Positions 36,331-45,526 of a DNA stretch of 64,000 bases are shown here, in pieces. The DNA is taken from the NCBI RefSeq assembly GCF_023715655.1, contig NZ_JAMBON010000003.1:96200-160199 (forward strand), given 5' to 3'. The notes under the pieces are model-generated. The model searched no databases. It was given only the letters and a program-made list of their open reading frames with translations, and was not told the origin of the DNA. The position numbers were made by a program, and so were the translations under genes. Within the stretch, counting starts at the first letter, position 1; every line of letters starts with the position of its first letter. This stretch comes from Oceanobacillus luteolus (GTDB lineage: Bacteria > Bacillota > Bacilli > Bacillales > Amphibacillaceae).

Positions 36331-36663
36331 ATGACATATCGTTATAGCGATTATTCAGTGGAACAATTATATAAAGAAATAAGCGAGCTGAAGGAGAAAG
36401 CTCAGAGGGCAGAGCAGCTTGGTAATATTTCCGAGGTGCAGATCAATGAAAGAAAAATGCAGGTGGCAATTTCATATACAATGAATCCAGACGATTTCAA
36501 AGCTGGTGAAATTTATCAATTCAAAATGGAGCCTGGCTTCCGTTTCAAAATTGATTATATTAATGGCGTGTTTGCATGGGGATATCGAATCAATTTATTG
36601 GACGAGCAGTATGAAGAAATTGAAGCACTGCCGATTGCATTATTAGGTAAAAAAGTAAATTAA
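36331..36663 (+). CDS. yfhH: YfhH family protein (DUF1811)
   Basis: A small soluble protein of 110 residues. The first half is a charged helix (VEQLYKEISELKEKAQRAEQLG) with the conserved NERKMQVA. The second half is a beta-rich domain (YQFKMEPGFRFKIDYINGVFAWGYR). Length and pattern match B. subtilis YfhH. Function is not established. The ATG follows a GGGGGATG site. Position after recX is conserved. Confidence 0.9.
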   Translation: MTYRYSDYSVEQLYKEISELKEKAQRAEQLGNISEVQINERKMQVAISYTMNPDDFKAGEIYQFKMEPGFRFKIDYINGVFAWGYRINLLDEQYEEIEALPIALLGKKVN

Positions 36664-36716
36664 ATCCGAAAGCTGAAGTGCCTTTACAGGCTAAGGCGAT
36701 GAAGTTGGAAACAAAA

Positions 36717-36746
36717 AAGAACAGCAGGGGATGCCTGCTGTTCTTG
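36717..36746. terminator. Bidirectional terminator
   Basis: A 12-bp stem (AAGAACAGCAGG and complement) lies between the convergent genes yfhH and yfhP. Confidence 0.85.
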
Positions 36747-36749
36747 TCT

Positions 36750-37745
36750 TTATACAAAATCACTCGCATATAGTTTTCGTTGTAATTTATGTTCCGAGAA
36801 TATCCAACCTGTATAGGAACTGATAATTTCGAGTTCGGGACTAATTTTTACTACAGCCACAAATGGATAGTAGTCATTTGAACGATATCTCAGATCGATA
36901 AGCCGAACTTCCGTATAATTGTCGAATTCATTGATCTCCCAGCGGTATACCGGTGAAAAATTCAAGAAGGCCGCTATATTGTCATCGGTCTTAGCGACGT
37001 CAATAATTGGCAGATCCGGTAAAGGGATTTTCTTAAACTCATCGACAATTTCAATATGGCGATTTTCCACTTTTCCTACATAGAAACGTTCTTTTGTAGT
37101 GATTGCCACACGCCAATAATTTTGTTTTAAAGTTGGTGAAGTGGCAATTTCTAACGTATCAGGGAAATGTTCCTTGATCTTGTTTACAATTTCCCGTTTG
37201 TCCAAATATCGTTTAATATAGTATAGGATAATCACTGAGTAGATCGTAATCCAAGTATAGGCCGGATTTGCACCAAGTGTCCATGCAATAATCCCAACTA
37301 CATTCAAAGAAAAAATATAAGGATCGAAAGTGTTGATGAAGCCCTTTGCTATCCATTTACTGGAGAAGGGTCTTAGTGCTTGTGTGCCATAAGCGTTAAA
37401 CAAATCCACTGTCACATGAATAATGACAGCAAGAAATGTCCAAAGCCATAGATGGAGGAAACTCACTTCTGGGGCGAATAAATAGATCACTCCAGACACA
37501 AGGAGCCCCCACATGATGATGGCAGGGATCGAATGGCTTGCACCACGGTGATGCCTGATATACGTTGCATTATCTTTCATTTTAAATACGGTATCGAAGT
37601 CTGGTGCATGCGACCCAACTATCGTTCCAATTAAAACGGCATTAAACAATGCCGGATCACTTTGCACAACAGGATCTAATGTGGCAAGTCCTGCGAGTGA
37701 AACTCCCATAACGATATGCGTTGCGGTATCCATCGTATTGGACAC
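36750..37745 (-). CDS. yfhP: YfhP, YdjM/LexA-binding-type membrane metal-dependent hydrolase
   Basis: A membrane protein of 331 residues. The N-terminal half has four or five hydrophobic segments and the conserved metal-binding-like motifs of the family: THIVMG near the start, SHAPDFDTVF, HHRGASHS, and HVTVDLFNAYG. The C-terminal half is a soluble beta-rich domain. In B. subtilis YfhP is reported to restrain sporulation and act with neighbouring genes. No direct substrate is known. It is divergent from mutY as in B. subtilis. Confidence 0.87.
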   Translation of the reverse strand: MSNTMDTATHIVMGVSLAGLATLDPVVQSDPALFNAVLIGTIVGSHAPDFDTVFKMKDNATYIRHHRGASHSIPAIIMWGLLVSGVIYLFAPEVSFLHLWLWTFLAVIIHVTVDLFNAYGTQALRPFSSKWIAKGFINTFDPYIFSLNVVGIIAWTLGANPAYTWITIYSVIILYYIKRYLDKREIVNKIKEHFPDTLEIATSPTLKQNYWRVAITTKERFYVGKVENRHIEIVDEFKKIPLPDLPIIDVAKTDDNIAAFLNFSPVYRWEINEFDNYTEVRLIDLRYRSNDYYPFVAVVKISPELEIISSYTGWIFSEHKLQRKLYASDFV

Positions 37746-37858
37746 TTCCTATCTTATATGATTATCACGGTCCAGCCTCCGTAAGACAGAGAGCGTAGAA
37801 AAAACCATGATGGAAAAAGCGTTCATATATATTTATTGTACCAAAAGAAGGTGAAGTT

Positions 37859-38929
37859 TTGATAAAAGACATATTACAGAATTTTAACATAGAAGCATTT
37901 CAGAAGGAAATTCTTAACTGGTATCAAGAAAATAAGCGGGCCCTCCCATGGCGTGAAACAAGTGACCCTTACTATATATGGATATCCGAAATCATGCTTC
38001 AACAAACCAAAGTTGATACAGTTATTCCTTATTTTAATCGGTTTATCGATAAATATCCAGACCTTTACTCATTGGCAAATGCTCCAGAAGAGGAAGTATT
38101 AAAAGTATGGGAAGGATTAGGCTTTTATTCGAGGGCGAGGAATTTGCACACGGCAGTCCGTGAAGTCGTGGAAAACTACGATGGAAAAGTTCCTGATACA
38201 AAGGATGAATTAGGAAAATTAAAAGGTGTTGGACCGTATACTCAAGGTGCGATTCTTTCGATTGCCTTCAATCAGCCTGAGCCTGCTGTAGATGGAAATG
38301 TTATGCGGGTGTTCTCTCGATTGTTATTAATTAATGATGATATAGCACGTGCTAGAACAAAGAAATATTTTGAGCAGATTGTTGCCGAAGTCATATCGAA
38401 AGAAGATCCATCATCCTTCAATCAAGCGATTATGGATCTTGGTGCGACAATTTGTACACCGAAATCTCCTGCTTGTTTAATTTGCCCGGTCCAGGAACAC
38501 TGTAGAGCCTTTGAAGTAGGTGCGCAAGCTGAATTACCGGTGAAAACAAAAGCAAAGAAACAGAAGTCAATTCATTATGCGGCATTGATCATCAGAAATC
38601 AGGAAGGCAAGTATTTGATTGAGAAAAGACCGGAAGAAGGCTTGCTTGCCAATATGTATCAATTCCCGATGGTCCCATTAGAAGAGGTAAAGCTTGAAGA
38701 CATACCTGCATGGTTTTATAAGAAATATGGTGTGCAACTACAAATGGGTGTGCAAAGTGGTGATTTGAAGCATGTATTCAGTCATTTGATCTGGAACATC
38801 GATATTCATTCGGCTGAGGTGAATGATACGGAAGTAAAGGATTCAAGTTTACGTATCGTCGACTTGGAGGAGATGAAAAATTTACCTTTTCCAGTGTCGC
38901 ATCTTCGAATAAGAAAAGGTTTAGAGTAG
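37859..38929 (+). CDS. mutY: MutY, A/G-specific adenine DNA glycosylase
   Basis: A base-excision repair enzyme of 356 residues that removes adenine mispaired with 8-oxoguanine. The catalytic Glu is in SEIMLQQT. The helix-hairpin-helix is LKGVGPYTQGA with the Asp downstream in AVDGNVMRVFSR. The iron-sulfur cluster ligands follow the spacing C-x6-C-x2-C-x5-C (CTPKSPACLICPVQEHC). A C-terminal NUDIX-like domain, about residues 235-350, recognises 8-oxoG. The start is TTG behind AAGAAGGTGA; no in-frame ATG is available upstream of conserved sequence. Confidence 0.95.
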   Translation: MIKDILQNFNIEAFQKEILNWYQENKRALPWRETSDPYYIWISEIMLQQTKVDTVIPYFNRFIDKYPDLYSLANAPEEEVLKVWEGLGFYSRARNLHTAVREVVENYDGKVPDTKDELGKLKGVGPYTQGAILSIAFNQPEPAVDGNVMRVFSRLLLINDDIARARTKKYFEQIVAEVISKEDPSSFNQAIMDLGATICTPKSPACLICPVQEHCRAFEVGAQAELPVKTKAKKQKSIHYAALIIRNQEGKYLIEKRPEEGLLANMYQFPMVPLEEVKLEDIPAWFYKKYGVQLQMGVQSGDLKHVFSHLIWNIDIHSAEVNDTEVKDSSLRIVDLEEMKNLPFPVSHLRIRKGLE

Positions 38930-38974
38930 GCAAGCTTTTACCAAGTTTTATTAAAAATACTTAAAATATCCTCC

Positions 38975-39005
38975 GTATAGCTTCTTCGTAAATGGTTAAA
39001 TTATA
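38975..39005 (+). promoter_or_regulatory. SigG-like promoter of the SASP gene
   Basis: GTATA (38975-38979) and AATTATA (38999-39005), 19 bases apart, resemble the forespore SigG consensus. They lie just upstream of a gene whose relatives are SigG-dependent. Confidence 0.5.
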
Positions 39006-39023
39006 GTTACGGAGGTGATATCA

Positions 39024-39272
39024 ATGGCGAAAAAATCACAAGCAGGTACTAACGTGCAAAAAGTGAGACAACAAAACCAAATGTCTAAGCAAGGTCAATA
39101 CGAGACTGAGTTTGCTTCTGAAACGGATGCGCAAGAGGTAAGACGTCAGAACCAAAAGTCTAAACAAGGCCAAGGACAAAGTCAAGGTCAATATGGGACT
39201 GAGTTTGCTTCTGAAACGGATGCGCAAGAAGTAAGACGTCAGAACCAAAAGTCTCAACAAAATAAAAAGTAA
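39024..39272 (+). CDS. sspE: Gamma-type small acid-soluble spore protein
   Basis: A spore-core storage protein of 82 residues, nearly all Gln, Ser, Lys, Asn, Ala, Thr and Glu, without Cys or Trp. It has the internal duplication typical of gamma-SASP: the block EFASETDAQEVRRQNQKS occurs twice. Each TEFASE is the cut site of the germination protease GPR. ATG 39024 is chosen because GGAGGTG is seven bases upstream. In B. subtilis sspE is followed closely by ygaB and ygaC; here about 15 kb of accessory DNA intervenes. Confidence 0.95.
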   Translation: MAKKSQAGTNVQKVRQQNQMSKQGQYETEFASETDAQEVRRQNQKSKQGQGQSQGQYGTEFASETDAQEVRRQNQKSQQNKK

Positions 39273-39280
39273 CAACATAC

Positions 39281-39315
39281 AAAAGAGCTTCCTGACTAGT
39301 GGGAAGCTCTTTTTA
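39281..39315 (+). terminator. Terminator of sspE
   Basis: A 12-bp stem (39281-39292 with 39302-39313) followed by T residues. Confidence 0.88.
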
Positions 39316-40277
39316 CTTTATTTACTAGCAAGGTGACTATCTAGTGGTGAAATTTCTCTATAGTATTACATTTCGAAAAAGACTATTTCAAAGATTTTAC
39401 TCGACTTTTAATACTCGAAAGTTCTGGGTAGTAGAAAATGCTCGATTAAAACAGTATGCAAAATATATCTGCATATTGCAGAACAGGTGGGACAAGAGTG
39501 AAAGGATGCTGCTTTATGATAACCCGAAATTAAATGTAAACATATAGAAGCAATGGGAAACCTTTGCACAGTGTTTCTTTGGTAACAAATATACAGCTAT
39601 ATGATGAATATCATAATGTGGCAACCTGGAATAATTGTATATCAACGGATATGCAAATCATCCTTTTCTTCGACATTTTTAGCAAATTCCATGAAGAAGC
39701 AGGCGCTAACGTGGCGGGGTCATAAGACTTATTTTTTATTATGGGGTGAGGAGAATTTTCTGTTGGTTGCAACAGAATTATTTTTAGGTAATTTTTACCA
39801 ATGAATTCTAATAGTTTGCACTTCGAATGTAATGAAATTTACTGGCATGTTGGCTTGTAATTCACAAATAGGTACTATTCGAGAGCTAGAGACGATTTAT
39901 GGTATAGGAATAAAGACAATTAGAGTTTACGATTCGAATGAACTAGAAAGCGTGAGCCTGTCGAAGCAGGTCGGATTATATAGAGAAAATAAGTTTTATA
40001 GTCTAATAGTGAAAACACAGGGTATCATTCACTATATCTATGTTCCTATGATATTGCTATGCTCTGTTTTTCTCTCTAATCGATATTGGATTTTTATTTT
40101 TTGTTATGCTACATTGTCATAAAATAGTTGATTTTATTAGAAGGAGCGTTTCACTTTTGTTACAAAAATTTAACATTGACCGGATTTTTATGTTATGAAA
40201 AGCGAACAATCCTTTTATATCCGGCAAACACAATATATTAATTTTATTTAAAGGCAGCATTTGCTTTTGACACAATA
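39316..40277. other. Gene-poor AT-rich left flank of the pilus island
   Basis: About 960 bases without a convincing gene. Frames at 39344-39547 and 39832-40122 have unusual composition, no good ribosome sites and no recognisable family. They may be remnants or chance. No repeat shared with the right end of the island was spotted by eye. Possible long 5' region or junction of the insertion. Confidence 0.5.
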
Positions 40278-40307
40278 TTGACATAATTTTGAGACTATGA
40301 ATATACT
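40278..40307 (+). promoter_or_regulatory. Probable promoter of the Tad operon
   Basis: TTGACA (40278-40283) and TATACT (40302-40307), 18 bases apart, lie 54 bases before the first gene. A second TTGACA at 40267 lacks a partner. Confidence 0.6.
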
Positions 40308-40360
40308 CTAGTTGATTATTTACTGTAAAGCAAATGAAGTTACTTAAGGAGGTTATCCAG

Positions 40361-41464
40361 ATGAATAAAGTTAAAGTCGTCTTATATACGCAGGATACTG
40401 TCTATGCGGAATATTTTTCCAACTTTATGAGAAATCCTTCGAACAGTTCGAAGTTCTCGACAAAGATTTTCACGGATGAAGCTGCTTTCAAAAATAATAT
40501 CCGTAACCAAAAACAGCATATCTTGTTGACGGATGCGAATCTGGAAGAATCAGACAAAAGCAATTTTGATAAAGTGATTATCATTACGGAAGATAAATCA
40601 AATGCAGCTGAGCATGATCTGTATGTATTTAAATATCAACCGCTCAATGAATTATTATCACAAGTACTATCCATTTATTATGAAAGTAACGGCAGGATTG
40701 AGAAATCATTTTATCAGGAAAACAAGGAGACGGTCGTCAGTTTTTACAGTGGAAGTGCTGGTACGGGTAAAACGATACTCTCCCTATCCCTTGCAAAAAA
40801 TTTGACGATGCAGAATAAGCGTGTGTTTTATATAAGTCTGGAACAATTACATACTACATATCTATTTTTCAAAGAGCCGAAAGTGTCTTCTGCGGAAGTG
40901 TTCTACTACTTAAAAAATAATACAGATCGTTTGATTTCAAAAATAGAAGCATTGAAATCACATGATGCCTTAACTAATATTGATTACTTCACTTTTCCAG
41001 TTCTGCCTGAAGAAATGGAAATGCTGACGGCGTCTGATGTAAAAACATTGGTAAGTGCTCTAAAAGCAATGCAGGAATATGATTATATCATTATAGATTT
41101 AGATGCTTCATTGCATGAACGCAATACTGCTGCAATGGAGATTAGTGATGAAGTTTTCTGGATTTTAAGTTCGAGTGAGACGAGTATGGCAAGAACGAAG
41201 TATATATTGGATAACGATCTTATTGGTAACGACATCGATAAGACAAAACTGCATTATATCCTAAACAAAGTTCCTTCAAACTTATTCAGTAATTTTGATA
41301 GTTATAATTTCAGTATTGAAGCAAGTATTCCTTTCTTTTCATCCTGGATGGAGATGGATGAGCAGCAGAAGGTCCTCGGAGACACCGAGATTGGGGAGAA
41401 GCTTGCCCAATTATTTATAACAAATCAAGAATTGTTTAGGCAGGTGGACTTTGTTGAAAACTGA
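40361..41464 (+). CDS. TadZ/CpaE-like pilus localisation ATPase
   Basis: A 367-residue protein with a receiver-like N-terminal domain (about 1-110, without the full phosphorylation set) and a ParA/MinD-type ATPase domain. The P-loop is GSAGTGKT at 131-138, lacking the leading Lys of the usual deviant Walker A. The switch region is YIIIDLDASL. This layout is that of TadZ/CpaE, which places Tad pili in the cell. ATG 40361 follows AAGGAGG by eight bases; the longer ATG 40334 is in the ribosome site region. First gene of the operon; its end overlaps tadA. Confidence 0.82.
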   Translation: MNKVKVVLYTQDTVYAEYFSNFMRNPSNSSKFSTKIFTDEAAFKNNIRNQKQHILLTDANLEESDKSNFDKVIIITEDKSNAAEHDLYVFKYQPLNELLSQVLSIYYESNGRIEKSFYQENKETVVSFYSGSAGTGKTILSLSLAKNLTMQNKRVFYISLEQLHTTYLFFKEPKVSSAEVFYYLKNNTDRLISKIEALKSHDALTNIDYFTFPVLPEEMEMLTASDVKTLVSALKAMQEYDYIIIDLDASLHERNTAAMEISDEVFWILSSSETSMARTKYILDNDLIGNDIDKTKLHYILNKVPSNLFSNFDSYNFSIEASIPFFSSWMEMDEQQKVLGDTEIGEKLAQLFITNQELFRQVDFVEN

Positions 41465-42764
41465 TGATCTGAAAATTAAAAAAAATCCAGCCTCGGAAGA
41501 TGATAAACAACATCTTGCACTCGATGAGGATGAGATAACGAAAAAGCTGATTGAGGAACTGAGGGAAACACTCGATTTTATGCACTCAGTTACGAATGAA
41601 GAGTTATTGGGGCTTGTAGAAGAAACTGTAATTGCTTATGCAAGGGAACACGCTATCAACTCTTCGATGATAAAGCGGATTGTTGACCGGATGTACAATG
41701 CATTTAGAGGATTGGGCGCATTGCAGCCGCTATTGGATGATCCTTCCATTACAGAGATTATGGTAAATAATCATGAAGAAATTTTTATTGAGCGAGATGG
41801 TCAAGTAACAAGGACGGATGTTGCTTTTGAGAATAGACAAAAGTTGGAGGATACAATCCAAACGATTGTGTCGAAAGTGAATCGCGTAGTAAATGAATCA
41901 AGTCCAATAGCAGATGCCAGATTAGAAGACGGATCCCGGGTCAATGTTGTATTGCCGCCGATCGCTTTAAGAGGGCCAGCAATGACCATCCGGAAATTTC
42001 CTCAGAATCCTTTAACTATGAAGGATTTGATAAAGTTTGGAGCTTTGGATGAAGAAGTTGCCGATTTTCTGCAGCACCTTGTCGAAGCGAAATACAATAT
42101 ATTCATAGGCGGAGGAACTGGTTCCGGGAAAACAACTTTCTTAAATGTCTTGTCTAATTTTATTCCGCCGGACGAGAGGCTCATCTCAATAGAGGATTCA
42201 GCTGAGCTCCAAATTAGGAATATTCCTAACCTTATTAGTCTTGAGACGAGGAACCCGAACACAGAGGGCAAGGGCGAAGTGTCGATAAAAGATCTAATAA
42301 AAGCTTCCTTGCGTATGAGACCAAACCGGATTATTGTAGGTGAAGTCCGCGGAGAGGAAGCGCTGGATATGCTGCAGGCAATGAATACAGGACATGACGG
42401 CTCCTTGTCGACAGGACATGCGAACTCGATTGTTGATATGCTAAGCAGATTGGAAACAATGGTGTTAAGTGCTGCGGAACTGCCACTGGAGGCAATCCGC
42501 CAACAAATCAGCTCAGCAATTGATATTATGGTTCACCTTTCCAGATTCCGGGACCATTCAAGAAGAGTTGTCGAAATATCGGAAGTAAGAGGAATGGAAA
42601 ACGGAAAAATTATAACGGCGCCGTTATATAAGTTTGAAGAAGAAGGCGAAGATTATCGTGGAAGAATCATCGGTAAATTACAGAAAACAGAAAATGGATT
42701 AGTGTCCACAAACAAATTGAAATTAGCTGGGAAATATGATGTTTTGGAACAGTTTTCTGACTAA
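41451..42764 (+). CDS. tadA: TadA/CpaF, pilus-assembly secretion ATPase
   Basis: A hexameric type II/IV secretion ATPase of 437 residues that drives Tad pilus extension and retraction. Motifs: Walker A GGGTGSGKT at 220-228, Asp box ISIEDSAELQI, Walker B region RIIVGEVRGEEALD, and His box GHDGSLSTGHANS. The N-terminal CpaF-type domain (GALQPLLDDPSITEIMVN) is present. The start is one of two TTG codons (41451 or 41454) after GGCAGGTGG. It overlaps the tadZ-like gene by 14 bases. Confidence 0.93.
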   Translation: MLKTDDLKIKKNPASEDDKQHLALDEDEITKKLIEELRETLDFMHSVTNEELLGLVEETVIAYAREHAINSSMIKRIVDRMYNAFRGLGALQPLLDDPSITEIMVNNHEEIFIERDGQVTRTDVAFENRQKLEDTIQTIVSKVNRVVNESSPIADARLEDGSRVNVVLPPIALRGPAMTIRKFPQNPLTMKDLIKFGALDEEVADFLQHLVEAKYNIFIGGGTGSGKTTFLNVLSNFIPPDERLISIEDSAELQIRNIPNLISLETRNPNTEGKGEVSIKDLIKASLRMRPNRIIVGEVRGEEALDMLQAMNTGHDGSLSTGHANSIVDMLSRLETMVLSAAELPLEAIRQQISSAIDIMVHLSRFRDHSRRVVEISEVRGMENGKIITAPLYKFEEEGEDYRGRIIGKLQKTENGLVSTNKLKLAGKYDVLEQFSD

Positions 42765-42778
42765 TTAATTGGGGATTG

Positions 42779-43714
42779 ATGGATATGGATTTAGAACAAA
42801 TTATTGGATCGATTTTAATTATTTTCCTCCTTGGAACCCTTGTTTTTCGCCGTTTATTCCAATCCCGTAGAAGAAAACAGGTAGAAAAAGAACAGAGTAA
42901 ACTGGAAAGCATGAAAAGAGAAAGAAGTATTCAAGCGATCCGGATGCGAACTCTTGGTGGTAATACGTTAATTGATTATGCTACATATGAATTAAGCTTT
43001 GGGGAGAAAGTGAAATATACGCTGATGGCTGGAGCGGTGCTGTTCGGGATTGCTTATTTATTTTACGATAACTTCATCGTTTCAAGTATTGTAGGACTCC
43101 TTGGTGTATTCTATCCGCGGATGAAAAAGAAAAGCTTGAATGAAAAGCGCAAGAATGAACTGCTCTTGCAATTTAAAGAAGCAATTTCAGCATTATCTTC
43201 ATCACTTGCAGCTGGACAATCTATAGAAAATGCATTTCGGGATGCGTTAAAAGATTTAAAATTGCTCTATCCAAATGATGACATTCACATTATTAAAGAA
43301 TTTAACTTGATTAATAGAAGAATAGAAAATGGTGAAACGGTTGAACGGGCAATTGACGATTTTGCCAAACGTTCAGATATTGAAGATATCATTAACTTTT
43401 CCAATGTATTTATTACGTGTAAGCGTACAGGCGGAGACTTAGTAAGGGTAATTAAACAGACATCAGATATTCTCTCAGATAAAATCGAGATTCAGCAAGA
43501 AATTAGAATACTAGTCTCACAAAAGAAATTCGAGTCAAAAATAATGGCGATTGCACCAATCGGGATTATCTTGATGCTTCGGGTTTCTTCACCTGAGTTT
43601 GTTGCACCATTATTTGATCTTGGCACCCCTGGTCCAGTAGTAATGACTGTTGCGCTGATTTTCATCGTTTTAAGTCTATTTATCAGTCAAAAAATTATGG
43701 ATATCAAGATTTGA
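42779..43714 (+). CDS. tadB: TadB-like inner-membrane platform protein
   Basis: A 311-residue membrane protein of the GspF/TadB class. It has an N-terminal helix (about 5-25), a basic linker, two membrane helices near 80-115, the cytoplasmic F domain (LLLQFKEAISALSSSLAAGQSIENAFRDALKDL, VERAIDDFAKRSDIEDIINF) and two C-terminal helices. Together with TadC it forms the membrane platform turned by TadA. The start is ATG 42779 or 42785 after GGGGAT. It lies 14 bases behind tadA. Confidence 0.87.
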   Translation: MDMDLEQIIGSILIIFLLGTLVFRRLFQSRRRKQVEKEQSKLESMKRERSIQAIRMRTLGGNTLIDYATYELSFGEKVKYTLMAGAVLFGIAYLFYDNFIVSSIVGLLGVFYPRMKKKSLNEKRKNELLLQFKEAISALSSSLAAGQSIENAFRDALKDLKLLYPNDDIHIIKEFNLINRRIENGETVERAIDDFAKRSDIEDIINFSNVFITCKRTGGDLVRVIKQTSDILSDKIEIQQEIRILVSQKKFESKIMAIAPIGIILMLRVSSPEFVAPLFDLGTPGPVVMTVALIFIVLSLFISQKIMDIKI

Positions 43715-43738
43715 TGAACAGAGGGGAGGCTAAAGGAC

Positions 43739-44605
43739 ATGATCATCAGAATACTCATAGCAGTTATCCTGCTCGTTGTACTTACAACTAGCTTAAAACA
43801 GAAGAAAATTTATCAGCAATTCATTGAATTGTACAAAGAGGATATTACCCTGCCTGTCCTTGCGCCATTTGCTTTTACAGTAATTGATAAACTGGATGTA
43901 AACAGACGTCTTCCAAGACTTGTTAATTTTATTCATCAGAAAATGATTATTTTAAAGGGAAGTAAGCTGTCGGGTGACCACACAAGAGTCTATCTGGCCA
44001 AAATGATCATTACACTGATTTTGCTGGTTCTATTAACGTTAGTTGCTGTTGAAGCTAGTGGCGGCGACTATGAAATGCTCGTTTGGGGTTCCTTGTTAAC
44101 AGGTATTGTCAGTGTTTTTCTCGTAAAAGATTTAGATAAAAAAGTGAAACAAAGAAAGGATTCAATTTTGATTGACCTCCCTGAATTTGTCAATAAAATT
44201 ATACTCTTAGTCAATGCGGGTGAAACCGTTCAGGGAGCTTTTGAGAAATGTGTCAATCAAAATAAACATAGAATTTTTGAATCACCGCTCTATTTTGAAC
44301 TGAGTGAAGCAGTGAATAAAATGTCTGCGAACACTTCTTTTCAGGACGCATTAAAAGATTTAAGTTACAGGAGTGGGATACAGGAAGTATCTGTATTCAC
44401 AACGACTGTAATGATGAACTACAGGAAAGGAGGAGCGCAGCTTACAGAATCCCTTAAAGAACTTTCTGTAACATTGTGGGAGAAGAGAAAAACGATTACT
44501 CGCATTAAGGGAGAAGAGGCTTCTTCTAAACTGGTATTCCCGATTATTTTTATTTTTGGAGCAGTACTACTAATTGTAATCTACCCGGCTATCGCGGTAT
44601 TTTAA
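43739..44605 (+). CDS. tadC: TadC-like inner-membrane platform protein
   Basis: A 288-residue membrane protein, the second GspF-type platform subunit. Layout: a short N-terminal helix, two helices near 95-130, the F domain (LIDLPEFVNKIILLVNAGETVQGAFEKCVNQN, SFQDALKDLSYRSGIQEVSVFTTTVM) and a final helix (LVFPIIFIFGAVLLIVIYPAIAVF). The order tadA-tadB-tadC is the invariant core of Tad loci. GGGGAGG precedes the ATG. Confidence 0.88.
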   Translation: MIIRILIAVILLVVLTTSLKQKKIYQQFIELYKEDITLPVLAPFAFTVIDKLDVNRRLPRLVNFIHQKMIILKGSKLSGDHTRVYLAKMIITLILLVLLTLVAVEASGGDYEMLVWGSLLTGIVSVFLVKDLDKKVKQRKDSILIDLPEFVNKIILLVNAGETVQGAFEKCVNQNKHRIFESPLYFELSEAVNKMSANTSFQDALKDLSYRSGIQEVSVFTTTVMMNYRKGGAQLTESLKELSVTLWEKRKTITRIKGEEASSKLVFPIIFIFGAVLLIVIYPAIAVF

Positions 44606-44632
44606 AAAATTAAAATTAAGGAGAGGATTAAC

Positions 44633-44815
44633 ATGCAACAATTAACGACATTTATTAAGAATTTTTGGAATGACGAAGAGGGGATTGAGACGGTAGAAAT
44701 TCTACTAATCTTATCTGTGCTCATTGTAGTTGCCCTTATGTTCCGAGACGAACTGATCGGATGGGTAGAGGGTATTTTTAGAACGATAGAGACAGAATTA
44801 CCGATGTCAGAATAA
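44633..44815 (+). CDS. Flp-type (type IVb) pilin
   Basis: A 60-residue prepilin, probably the major pilus subunit. It has a 17-residue leader ending in EEG, predicted cleavage Gly17/Ile18, Glu at +5 of the mature protein (IETVE), and then a hydrophobic helix (ILLILSVLIVVALMF). A short charged tail follows. This is the Flp1-like family pattern. It sits directly after tadC, the usual place in Gram-positive Tad loci. AGGAGAGG precedes the ATG. Confidence 0.85.
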   Translation: MQQLTTFIKNFWNDEEGIETVEILLILSVLIVVALMFRDELIGWVEGIFRTIETELPMSE

Positions 44816-44865
44816 GAGTATTAAAAAGTGAATCGAAAAATCAATGAAATTTGGGGTGACTAGAA

Positions 44866-45507
44866 ATGAAACCCTTCTTGAAAGGAGAACGGGGGAGCTT
44901 TACTGTTGAAGCGACCCTCGTCTTTCCGGCTTTTCTCATGTTTGTTCTTGCTGGAGTATTTCTTTGTATTGTTATTTTCCAGATGGGAACAGCACATTAT
45001 ACTGCACAAAAAGCGGCATCACAGGTTGCATATACTTGGAACAATTCAAATAAGGATCTGAAAACTGGTGAGTTTGAAAAGCATCTGTACCCGGGATTAG
45101 GTGATTCTGCAGGTGATGGACTTTATTGGCGTATATTTGATAACGGAATACTTGGCATGTTTGGTTTGGATGGGGTATTCAGTCCATCAGATGATGGCAC
45201 ATTTTACAGAAAACTGTTGAAAGCGGAATTAGAGTATAATAACGCCCTTACAGTAGATGTAGATTACAATAATTATATTATTTACAGTGAAGTGACAGCA
45301 ACTGCTAAAACTGAATTGTTCATGCCACAATTTTTAAAAGAAATGTTGGGTGGCAGTGATTCATTAACGGCTGAATCAACACACGTTGTAACCGAGACCC
45401 CTGAATTAATTCGTACGTATAACTTTGCTAACTATTTATGGAGGGTAACAGGGTTAGCTGATGCAACGCAAAACATTTTAGACTCTGTCAGTGACTTTTT
45501 CAACTGA
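44866..45507 (+). CDS. TadE-like pseudopilin
   Basis: A 213-residue protein with a short basic leader ending in ERG, prepilin-type cleavage Gly10/Ser11, Glu at +5 (SFTVE) and a hydrophobic segment to about residue 37. The rest is extracytoplasmic, with no Cys. This is the TadE signature; such minor pilins are cut by the dedicated peptidase and prime or cap the pilus. Its end overlaps the reading start region of the following lipoprotein gene. GGGGTGA precedes the ATG. Confidence 0.82.
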   Translation: MKPFLKGERGSFTVEATLVFPAFLMFVLAGVFLCIVIFQMGTAHYTAQKAASQVAYTWNNSNKDLKTGEFEKHLYPGLGDSAGDGLYWRIFDNGILGMFGLDGVFSPSDDGTFYRKLLKAELEYNNALTVDVDYNNYIIYSEVTATAKTELFMPQFLKEMLGGSDSLTAESTHVVTETPELIRTYNFANYLWRVTGLADATQNILDSVSDFFN

Positions 45508-45526
45508 CAGGCTTATGGAGGTTAAC

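Noticed and set aside
39344..40122. Two ORFs (67 and 96 codons) before the Tad operon
   Set aside because: No strong ribosome sites, odd composition rich in Tyr, Phe and Ile as expected of AT-rich non-coding DNA, and no recognised family.
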